From the NCBI GenBank assembly GCA_003229915.1, contig QIGA01000092.1:1-7130 (forward strand): DNA of 7,130 bases, in the 5' to 3' direction. The notes under the pieces are model-generated. The model was given only the letters and a program-made list of their open reading frames with translations, was not told the origin of the DNA and did no database searches. Below, in pieces: positions 1 to 5,500 of this stretch. Position 1 is the first letter of the stretch, and every line of letters starts with the position of its first letter. Position numbers and translations under genes: made by a program. Source of the stretch: Chloroflexota bacterium. Lineage in GTDB: Bacteria > Chloroflexota > Dehalococcoidia > SZUA-161.

Positions 1-156
1 GGTGGCAATCAGGATGGTGTAGCCGCAGTAAGCCCTACACTTTCCAGTCAGAATAGCGGATATTCAACTGGAGGCAAGACAAGTGAGCGCGCAGGGACAC
101 GGGGTGCTCCAGAAACACTTGATGTTATGAGCGTTGATAAATGCCCCTACAATTAA
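1..156 (+). CDS. Possible 3' end of a plus-strand gene (partial, unrecognised)
   Basis: Frame 1 is open from the window edge to a TAA at 154-156 (about 51 codons). It reads as a Gly/Ser/Thr-rich stretch ending in DKCPYN. I do not recognise a domain. If real, it is the C-terminus of a gene converging on typA, whose stop lies only 11 bp away. An open run this short is not rare by chance, and the last part (about 130-157) includes TGCCCCTAC, a string also found in the repeat element at 5315-5440. The end of the frame may therefore come from a repeat remnant. Alternatively the whole stretch is non-coding. Confidence 0.25.
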   Translation, partial: GGNQDGVAAVSPTLSSQNSGYSTGGKTSERAGTRGAPETLDVMSVDKCPYN

Positions 157-167
157 TCCTCTGTAAC

Positions 168-1988
168 CTATGCAGCGCGACGGGCTTTGAGCCGCTCTGC
201 TTGGGTAAGCAATTTTTTGCGCAGTCTGATGCTCTTGGGTGTTATCTCGACCAGTTCATCATCTTTGATGAAGTCCAGTGCCTGCTCCAAGCTCAGCTTG
301 ACGGCTGGGGTCAGCTTTATAGCGATGTCCGCGGTTGAGGCACGGACATTGGTCCGCTTCTTCTCCTTACAGACGTTGACGGCTGTGTCTTGGGCGCGAG
401 AGTTCAAACCCACTATCATGCTTTCATAGACATGTGTCCCCGGCTCGATAAAGGTTATGCCTCGTCCCTGAGCGTGGTTCAAGCCATAGGTTACCGCTAT
501 GCCAGCCGCAGCCGCCACCAGAGCTCCGTCGCGGTCGGAGGTAACTTCGCCATACCATGGCTCGTAGCCTAGTAAGAGGGTGCTCATCACTGCCTCGCCT
601 CTGGTGACAGTGATAAAAGCACTGGTGAAGCCGATAAGCCCGCGTGTGGGGATGCGAAACTCCATGCGCACATTGCCTTGCCCATCGTTATGCATATTGG
701 TGAGCTGGGATTGCCGCTTGCTCAGAATCTCTATTAGTACTCCTATGTTTTCCTCTCTGGTGTCGATGGTCAGGGCTTCTACAGGCTCCAGGAGTTTGCC
801 ATCCAACACCTTAGTGATGATCTCCGGCTTGGAGACCTGGAATTCATAGCCATCGCGGCGCATAGTCTCGATCAGGATAGCTAGATGTAGCTCACCTCTA
901 CCTGCAACCAGGAAGGAATCGGGACTGTCCGTATCTTGTACCCCTAAGGCGATATTGGTCTCTACCTCACGGTAAAGTCTCTCCCTCAATTGGCGGGAGG
1001 TGCAAAAACGCCCCTCCAGCCCGGCAAACGGGGAGGTGTTCACGCCCAGCGTCACCTTCACCGTGGGCTCGCTTATCTCTATGCCCGGCAGTGCCTCGGG
1101 TTGCTCCCGGTTGGCGATGGTTTCACCGATGCTGACATTATTTAGGCCGGTGATCGCCACGATGTCGCCCGCCTTGGCCTCTTCTACCTGCAGACGGTTG
1201 AGGCCTAGATATGTGAATACCTGACCAACCTCGTGCTCTGTGGTATTGTCATCTTTATCTATTGCTACCACTATGTCATGCGGGGCCACCTTGCCCCGGA
1301 AGATCCTGCCAATGGCGATCTTGCCTCTGTAGCTGTCGTAATCAAGGCTGTATACCAGCATCTGAAGAGGTCCTTCCTCGATTATGGGGGGCGGCACCTG
1401 CTGGAGGATGCATTCGAAGAGTGGCACCAAGTCTTCGCCCGCAGCGCCTGGCTCAGTCACGGCAATGCCGTCCCTGGCGCTGGCATAAAGCACGGGGAAA
1501 TCGAGCTGGTCAGCGCTAGTTGCCAGCTCCAGGAAAAGGTCCTGGGTTACCCTGACCACCTCGTCTATACGTGAGTTATCCCTGTCTATTTTATTGATGA
1601 CCACAATGGGTTTTAGGCCTTTTGCCAGAGCTTGGCGCAGCACGAATTTGGTCTGGGGCATGGGCCCTTCAATTGAATCCACCAAGAGCAGGCAGCCATC
1701 AGCCATCTTTATAACCCTCTCCACCTCTCCGCTGAAATCGGCATGCCCTGGTGTATCTATTATGTTGATTTTGATTCCCCGGTAGATTACCGCTGTGTTT
1801 TTGGCCAAGATGGTGATGCCCTTTTCACGCTCCAGGGCATTATTATCCATGATGAACTGGCCTACCTGCTGGTTATCACGAAAGACCTTGCTTTGCTTGA
1901 GCATCGCATCTACCAAGCTAGTCTTCCCGTGGTCAACATGGGCAACAATAGCTATATTTCTTATATCATCGCGGTGAATTTGCCCCAA
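168..1988 (-). CDS. typA: BipA/TypA, ribosome-associated translational GTPase
   Basis: This 606-residue protein is full length for BipA (about 600 residues) and belongs to the EF-G/LepA superfamily of GTPases that bind 70S ribosomes. Known roles in the family are 50S assembly and growth in cold or stress. The G motifs are complete: G1 AHVDHGKT at 16-23, G2 around GIT 57-59, G3 DTPGHA 78-83, G4 NKID 132-135 and G5 SA 170-171. The C-terminal half carries the family's EF-G-like domains and BipA-specific tail (TPKSIRLRKK near residue 585). The start is a TTG at 1988: GAGGAG (2000-1995) sits 6 nt upstream, and the conserved DIRNIAIVAHVDHGKT follows 7 residues in. It ends in TAG. It lies 227 bp after the helicase stop; I see no clear promoter in that gap. 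The family assignment is secure. Confidence 0.97.
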   Translation of the reverse strand: MGQIHRDDIRNIAIVAHVDHGKTSLVDAMLKQSKVFRDNQQVGQFIMDNNALEREKGITILAKNTAVIYRGIKINIIDTPGHADFSGEVERVIKMADGCLLLVDSIEGPMPQTKFVLRQALAKGLKPIVVINKIDRDNSRIDEVVRVTQDLFLELATSADQLDFPVLYASARDGIAVTEPGAAGEDLVPLFECILQQVPPPIIEEGPLQMLVYSLDYDSYRGKIAIGRIFRGKVAPHDIVVAIDKDDNTTEHEVGQVFTYLGLNRLQVEEAKAGDIVAITGLNNVSIGETIANREQPEALPGIEISEPTVKVTLGVNTSPFAGLEGRFCTSRQLRERLYREVETNIALGVQDTDSPDSFLVAGRGELHLAILIETMRRDGYEFQVSKPEIITKVLDGKLLEPVEALTIDTREENIGVLIEILSKRQSQLTNMHNDGQGNVRMEFRIPTRGLIGFTSAFITVTRGEAVMSTLLLGYEPWYGEVTSDRDGALVAAAAGIAVTYGLNHAQGRGITFIEPGTHVYESMIVGLNSRAQDTAVNVCKEKKRTNVRASTADIAIKLTPAVKLSLEQALDFIKDDELVEITPKSIRLRKKLLTQAERLKARRAA

Positions 1989-1990
1989 CC

Positions 1991-2092
1991 CTATCTCCTC
2001 TGAGCCATGGAACTACCCTCTGTTCTTTCTCGAATGAGGGAATTATCTTCTGGCCACTTTACCTTACTTGGAAGAAAGCCCTGCTTTTTCAT
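1991..2092 (-). CDS. Possible 33-residue leader ORF upstream of typA
   Basis: An ATG at 2092 opens 33 codons (MKKQGFLPSK..., rich in Lys/Arg) ending in TAG at 1993-1991, two bases before the TTG start of typA and overlapping the spacer behind its Shine-Dalgarno. This spacing would allow translational coupling. The ribosome site is weak (GGTGG directly before the ATG) and the peptide matches nothing I know. A chance ORF is the simpler reading. Confidence 0.2.
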   Translation of the reverse strand: MKKQGFLPSKVKWPEDNSLIRERTEGSSMAQRR

Positions 2093-2215
2093 CCACCAAT
2101 AGACCCGAGGGTAGCTAAAACCCCCTGCTGCGTAAAAGGTTTGCAAAATGCTAGCAAAAATCGAAAGGACAGGCCCTTGGGCACGGGAATTGGTTGCATT
2201 TCATTCCGCACACCC

Positions 2216-3655
2216 CTACGCCCTGCCTTGCCTGTTGCCCCGGCGATGTCTTGTCCGTGAGGCTCGCTGTCGTGACTGCGATAGATTGCCCACCGCGAGC
2301 GGTGGCACTGGAGTGAGCAATGCATCGTCTGGATACACACAACGCAGTGCCTCTCCCAGGTATTTCTCAATGGCTGGGATCTGGAAAGACTCATCCTCGG
2401 TGGCAAAGCCGACTGATGCTCCGGTGGCACCGGCCCGACCGGTGCGGCCGATGCGATGGACGTAGTCCTCCGCGTCCAGCGGCAGGTTGTAGTTGACCAC
2501 ATGGCTAATGCCCTCAATGTGAATGCCGCGCCCGGCCACATCTGTGGATACCATTACCCTTATGTTGCCCGAACGGAAATCCTCAAGCGTCCTTATTCGC
2601 TTCTTTTGAGCGATATCACCGGAGAGTACTGCGCAACTGATGCCATGAGCCCTGAGCCGATCTGCCAGTCTGCGAGTCTGATCCCGGCGGTTGCAGAAAA
2701 CAAGAACCCGCTTGAGGTTCTGCTGGGTGATCATGTTGTATAGGATGTTGTACCTTTCTCTGGCACTGACAAGGTACAACACCTGGTCGACAGTATCGGC
2801 GGCTACCTGCTCGGGGTCGATCTCGACTGTAACGGGATTGCGTGTCCACTGCGAGGCAAGACGGGTCACCTGGGATGTGAGCGTGGCACCGAAAAGCATA
2901 GTCTGCCGGTTCGCCTTGGGCGGGGTACTCTGCACAATCTGCCGCATGTCGGGGATGAAGCCCATACTGAGCATCTCGTCAGCTTCGTCGATCACCAGTA
3001 TCTCGACTTTGTCCAGGTGTACGTCAGCCTGCCGCTTGAAATCCAGCAGGCGGCCGGGGGTGGCCACAACGATATCGACTACCCTCTCCGCCAGCATCTG
3101 CTTCTGTTTCTGGTAGTCCATCCCGCCGAACACGGCGACAACCTTGCATCGACAGTATTTCCCCAGTAGACTCGCATCCTTATTGACCTGCATAGCCAGT
3201 TCGCGTGTAGGAACCATGATCAGAGCGCGGGGCGTACCGGGTCGGCGTTTCTCGCTTGACGGCCTGCGTATCAAGTGTGTGAGGATGGTAATCAAGAAGG
3301 CGGCGGTCTTGCCGGTACCAGTCTGTGCCTTGCCTGTGACATCCATGCCTGCAAGGGCCTTGGGCAGTGTCGCGGCCTGGACGGGGGTGCAGTATTCAAA
3401 CCCAAGATCACAGATCCCATGCATGACCTCGATCGGCAGGCCCAGGTCATGGAAGCGCGTCTTCCCTTGGTCAGGCGCTACGTGAAACTCTGACGGATCC
3501 CATGTGGTCTCGGGCATGATCTTAGCCCTCTCTTTGGGGAATGACAAAGCAGGTCTGTTTTCGGGGGCTGGCTGTCTTGGAGGGGATGTTGAATCCTGCT
3601 CATCCCCGCTGTTGGACAACCTGTCCCGGTATGTCTTGACGATATTGCGCAGCAA
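2216..3655 (-). CDS. DEAD-box ATP-dependent RNA helicase, RhlB-like
   Basis: The 479-residue protein has a complete DEAD-box core of two RecA-like domains: Q motif around 68-93, motif I AQTGTGKT 110-117, Ia PTRELA 149-154, Ib TPGR 199-202, II DEAD 223-226, IV VLVFCN 317-322, V STDVAGRG 370-377 and VI HRIGRTGR 400-407. Motif III, normally SAT, is GAT (256-258). Stretches such as DIAQKKRIR and the region after motif VI (PAIEKYLG) resemble RhlB, a helicase that unwinds mRNA structure for decay or translation. The last 20 residues are an Arg-rich tail, as is common in such helicases. The start chosen is TTG at 3655, with AAAGGAG (3671-3665) 9 nt upstream. An ATG at 3517 (residue 47, just before the conserved core) behind AGAGGG is a real alternative and would give 433 residues. 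Family call is secure; the RhlB subtype is by similarity. Confidence 0.95.
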   Translation of the reverse strand: MLRNIVKTYRDRLSNSGDEQDSTSPPRQPAPENRPALSFPKERAKIMPETTWDPSEFHVAPDQGKTRFHDLGLPIEVMHGICDLGFEYCTPVQAATLPKALAGMDVTGKAQTGTGKTAAFLITILTHLIRRPSSEKRRPGTPRALIMVPTRELAMQVNKDASLLGKYCRCKVVAVFGGMDYQKQKQMLAERVVDIVVATPGRLLDFKRQADVHLDKVEILVIDEADEMLSMGFIPDMRQIVQSTPPKANRQTMLFGATLTSQVTRLASQWTRNPVTVEIDPEQVAADTVDQVLYLVSARERYNILYNMITQQNLKRVLVFCNRRDQTRRLADRLRAHGISCAVLSGDIAQKKRIRTLEDFRSGNIRVMVSTDVAGRGIHIEGISHVVNYNLPLDAEDYVHRIGRTGRAGATGASVGFATEDESFQIPAIEKYLGEALRCVYPDDALLTPVPPLAVGNLSQSRQRASRTRHRRGNRQGRA

Positions 3656-3664
3656 TGTCTTCTG

Positions 3665-3671
3665 CTCCTTT
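3665..3671 (-). promoter_or_regulatory. Shine-Dalgarno deciding the helicase TTG start
   Basis: AAAGGAG on the minus strand lies 9 nt before the TTG at 3655. No ATG is available until residue 47, so this site is the main support for the longer protein. Confidence 0.55.
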
Positions 3672-3673
3672 CA

Positions 3674-3679
3674 ATTATA
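3674..3679 (-). promoter_or_regulatory. Consensus -10 hexamer upstream of the helicase gene
   Basis: TATAAT is a perfect -10, but no good -35 stands 16-18 bp upstream. A transcript from it would begin near 3667, inside the Shine-Dalgarno of the TTG start. If it is a real promoter, its mRNA may instead use the internal ATG at 3517. A second -10-like TATAGT lies at 3704-3699, next to an inverted repeat (CAAATC-atca-GATTTG, 3707-3722) that could be an operator or a chance hairpin. Confidence 0.3.
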
Positions 3680-3840
3680 TGCCAATTACTATCTGAGCAC
3701 TATACCCAAATCATCAGATTTGAGAACCGGAGCATAATACGCATGCTCTTTGCGGTCGGGCGCAGTGAGCTGTTATGACCTGCTCCCAGAAATCGTTCCA
3801 GGCAAAATGTCCCCTTTCTTCATGGGCTTCTGAAGCATGG

Positions 3841-3859
3841 AAAAAGGAGATATTTCCCC
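3841..3859 (-). terminator. Candidate intrinsic terminator after the RRM gene
   Basis: On the minus strand GGGGA-AATA-TCTCC (one G-U pair) forms a 5-bp hairpin followed directly by TTTTT. It sits 69 nt past the RRM gene stop. The stem is short and overlaps a CCCCATGGGG palindrome (3856-3865), so this is a modest candidate. The rest of 3680-3928 shows no gene I can support. Confidence 0.35.
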
Positions 3860-3928
3860 ATGGGGTCTTCAATCGGGCTAGTCGCCCTGCTGGAAGCCCC
3901 AACCTTTTAGCTGTGGTGCCTGGGAAGC

Positions 3929-4246
3929 TTAGAAAGATCGTCGTCTACCCCCACCTGACCTGCCCCCTCCACCACCATAGGGCCTTTTGTCCCTTCCCCC
4001 TGTACGGGGAGGGTGTGCCTCACTGATATCCAGCGTGCGCCCTGACAGCTCCTTCATGTTCAGACCTTCGATGGCGGCTTGAGCTTCGCCATTGTCCGGC
4101 ATCTCTATGAAGCCAAAGCCTCTGGATACGCCGCTGTACCTGTCCATGACTATCCTGGCTGCTTCAACTTGCCCAAATTCTTCAAAGGTTCGTCGCAGCT
4201 CCTCTTCAGTGACTTCACGCGCTAGATTCCCTACATGGATATTCAA
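3929..4246 (-). CDS. Single-RRM RNA-binding protein with Gly/Arg-rich tail
   Basis: The 105-residue protein is one RNA recognition motif (about 2-79) followed by a short Gly/Arg tail (KRPYGGGGGRSGGGRRRSF). RNP2 is IHVGNL (3-8) and RNP1 is RGFGFIEM (42-49), with the aromatic residues that stack on RNA present. Bacterial proteins of this layout (cyanobacterial Rbp type and homologues in many phyla) bind RNA in the cytoplasm and are often cold-induced. The start is placed at a TTG (4246), which makes the protein begin MNIHVGNL, the usual start for the family. AAGG within AGAAGGGAG lies 7 nt upstream. The frame remains open to another TTG at 4276, but that adds ten non-conserved residues and has no ribosome site. 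The gene begins 55 bp after the small zinc protein and has its own extended -10. Confidence 0.93.
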   Translation of the reverse strand: MNIHVGNLAREVTEEELRRTFEEFGQVEAARIVMDRYSGVSRGFGFIEMPDNGEAQAAIEGLNMKELSGRTLDISEAHPPRTGGRDKRPYGGGGGRSGGGRRRSF

Positions 4247-4278
4247 ATTGCTCCCTTCTGTAGGCAAAAAGCCCAATT

Positions 4279-4287
4279 AGTATATCA
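4279..4287 (-). promoter_or_regulatory. Extended -10 promoter for the RRM gene
   Basis: TGATATACT matches the extended -10 pattern TGn-TATAAT with one mismatch. It lies in the gap after the upstream zinc-protein stop and would give a leader of about 26 nt before the TTG at 4246. There is no recognisable -35, which extended -10 promoters can do without. Confidence 0.45.
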
Positions 4288-4301
4288 GTGCAGATCAAAC
4301 G

Positions 4302-4508
4302 TCAGTTTTTGGTGCCCGGAACACTATGTTTCGCCTTGCCAGACCTGCTGCCCCAACCCATTTGGAGGCTTGCGGCGCTCCACCAACCGCAAAACTGCTT
4401 GCTTGCTCCGCACTTCCTGCAAACCCCGAAATTCTTCTGATCTATTAACCAGTGATGAATACACTCCTTGCAATCGTCATCATGAACCGTCTCGCGCCCA
4501 TTCCCCAT
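4302..4508 (-). CDS. Small CxxC-HHW zinc-binding protein
   Basis: The 68-residue protein has C13-x2-C16-IHHW followed by C30-x2-C33, a zinc-ribbon arrangement with a His-His-Trp signature. Small proteins with the pattern CxHHWxI...GVCxxCG are common in Chloroflexota as uncharacterised products; I know no function. The remainder (34-68) is not conserved-looking and ends in TGA. The ATG at 4508 is preferred: GAGGGGG stands 6 nt upstream. A TTG at 4523 would add five residues with no better site. It precedes the RRM gene by 55 bp, so an RNA-related role is possible by context only. Confidence 0.75.
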   Translation of the reverse strand: MGNGRETVHDDDCKECIHHWLIDQKNFGVCRKCGASKQFCGWWSAASLQMGWGSRSGKAKHSVPGTKN

Positions 4509-4706
4509 CTCAAACCCCCTCAAATAAAATGGAAAGACTGCCGCAAACGACTGCGATCAGCTATCTGTCGAATCAACTCAAGAGCACCTTAAGGGTAAGC
4601 GCGCAAAAGTAGTAACAGCGAAGAACATGTCGGGATGCACATTGCACGGTTGGTACTAAGGAGGAAATCGGGCACCATTCCCAACTGCCCACTATCCTCA
4701 GCCTAA

Positions 4707-4747
4707 CCCCTCAAAGTGATTTGGGGGATCGGAAGCCGATTGCTTCC
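4707..4747. repeat. Two adjacent hairpins downstream of the zinc-ribbon gene
   Basis: On the plus strand, CCCTCAAA-GTGA-TTTGGGGG (4708-4727) forms a stem with one G-U pair and a GNRA-type loop. GGAAGC-CGATT-GCTTCC (4731-4747) follows after 3 nt. On the minus strand the second hairpin starts 8 nt past the zinc-ribbon gene stop (4756) but has no T-tract, so it may protect a 3' end rather than terminate. The rest of 4509-4755 holds nothing I can name. Confidence 0.3.
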
Positions 4748-4755
4748 CGTTCTCT

Positions 4756-5067
4756 CTACCGCTTCATTTTAGAGTAGCAGTCAGAGCAGTACACCGGTCG
4801 CCCGTTTCGGGGCTCGAAGGGTACCTGAGTGCTCGTGCCGCAAGAGGCGCATATAACAGGGTACATTTCCCTCTGACGTTGGTAGCCTCCGCCACCGTAT
4901 CCACCACCACCACCACCGCGCTGTTGCTTTCTGGCTGCCCGGCAGTCAGGACAACGCCCTGGCTCATTGGTGAAGCCCTTGGAAGCGAAGAATTCCTGCT
5001 CGGAAGCGCTAAAGGTGAAGCTTGTGCTGCAATCCAAGCAAGTGAGGGTTTTGTCCGTGTAGCTCAT
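4756..5067 (-). CDS. Double zinc-ribbon protein with Gly-rich linker
   Basis: The 103-residue protein has two Cys4 zinc ribbons. The first uses C10-x2-C13 and C39-x2-C42, the layout of the 'probable zinc-ribbon' proteins with KTLTCxDC...EPxRCPxCR. A Gly/Tyr/Arg/Gln-rich linker covers about 50-66. The second uses C73-x2-C76 and C94-x2-C97 in the pattern CxxCG...VPFxPxxxRPVYCxxCY. No enzyme activity is known; the Gly-rich linker and zinc ribbons suggest nucleic-acid binding (inference). The start is the ATG at 5067, since AAGGAGG lies 6 nt upstream and the conserved part begins at once. An in-frame ATG at 5109 would put that Shine-Dalgarno inside the coding sequence. A consensus promoter stands about 108 nt upstream, and an inverted repeat encloses the start region. 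Confidence 0.92.
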   Translation of the reverse strand: MSYTDKTLTCLDCSTSFTFSASEQEFFASKGFTNEPGRCPDCRAARKQQRGGGGGGYGGGGYQRQREMYPVICASCGTSTQVPFEPRNGRPVYCSDCYSKMKR

Positions 5068-5114
5068 GGATGACCTCCTTTTCTTACTACCTGATTCGGG
5101 TTTGATCATCCATG
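5065..5114 (-). promoter_or_regulatory. Inverted repeat enclosing the zinc-ribbon gene's ribosome site
   Basis: CATGGATGA (5114-5106) and TCATCCATG (5073-5065) are perfect 9-bp complements on the mRNA, with a 32-nt loop. The downstream arm contains the start codon and directly follows AAGGAGG, so pairing would hide the start codon. The upstream arm itself contains two ATGs, one in frame (5109). One 9-bp repeat at this spacing could occur by chance in 7 kb; its position is what makes it notable. Confidence 0.4.
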
Positions 5115-5181
5115 GCCTGGGAAATGCCTGGGTAATAGGACAGGTCGGGGAAAAGCAAACTTTTTACAGGCTATTGACATA

Positions 5182-5210
5182 ATAATACCCACTTGCTCGG
5201 AGTTTGTCAA
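5182..5210 (-). promoter_or_regulatory. Sigma70-type promoter of the zinc-ribbon gene
   Basis: The -35 is TTGACA (5210-5205, perfect) and the -10 is TATTAT (5187-5182, one mismatch) with a 17-bp spacer. Transcription should begin near 5175, giving a leader of about 108 nt. A 13-bp palindrome, TGATAC-a-GTATCA (5243-5255), lies about 33 bp upstream of the -35 and could be a regulator site, though such short palindromes arise by chance. Confidence 0.75.
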
Positions 5211-5314
5211 GCCGATCTTTTTCAACCCCCAACCAACTAAAATGATACAGTATCAGTGTTGCGATAGGAAGCCCTTTTCAAGCACCTCGTCGTCTGGCCC
5301 GCAACCCAAGCACT

Positions 5315-5440
5315 GTAGGGTGGGTGAAATGAAATGGAACCCACCAATCCCGAGGACGCCTCTACATGTGACGTTCCTCATGGGGCACGGCGCGCCGTGC
5401 CCCTACGGTGGTGGGTGCAGCGCAGCGTAACCCACCCTAC
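5315..5440. repeat. MITE-like or REP-like inverted-repeat element (126 bp)
   Basis: The element is bounded by 11-bp perfect inverted repeats, GTAGGGTGGGT (5315-5325) and ACCCACCCTAC (5430-5440). Each end also folds locally: GGTGGGT (5319-5325) with ACCCACC (5339-5345), and GGTGGGT (5410-5416) with ACCCACC (5430-5436), both with 13-nt loops. At the centre is a perfect 22-bp palindrome (5382-5403) made of GGGGCACGGCG and its reverse complement. No transposase gene is present and no target-site duplication is clear. It occupies most of the 433-bp gap between the selenoprotein stop and the zinc-ribbon start; the remainder of that gap is the promoter and leader described separately, plus 5441-5500, where I see only weak hairpins. 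Related GGGTGGGT/ACCCACC repeats are familiar from many environmental bacterial genomes. Confidence 0.7.
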
Positions 5441-5500
5441 TTCATGGGTGACCAGCAGAAGGGTCTCTTCTCCCGCAGATTAGGAGTAGAGCTTTCTCGT

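Noticed and set aside
1233..1574. Open plus-strand frames over typA and the helicase
   Set aside because: All lie antisense to strongly conserved genes, lack ribosome sites and show no recognisable family.
2151..2195. Terminator after the helicase (GCCC/GGGC followed by a T-rich run)
   Set aside because: The stem would be 3-4 bp with a loop too small or interrupted, and the T-run is separated from it.
2089..2541. A 150-codon minus-strand frame
   Set aside because: It overlaps the helicase 3' end in another frame, and its translation has no domain and looks like a shadow of the DEAD-box coding sequence.
3714..3902. 62-codon minus-strand frame between the helicase and RRM genes
   Set aside because: No ribosome site, no recognisable motif, and it crosses the candidate terminator; probably chance.
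4247..4276. Longer start (TTG at 4276) for the RRM protein
   Set aside because: The added residues are not family-like, and the ribosome site and usual N-terminus fit the TTG at 4246.
5068..5109. Longer start (ATG at 5109) for the zinc-ribbon protein
   Set aside because: It would place the strong AAGGAGG inside the coding sequence, and the conserved region begins at the ATG at 5067.
5315..5440. CRISPR array or tRNA-like structure
   Set aside because: There are inverted, not regularly spaced direct, repeats, and no cloverleaf can be drawn.
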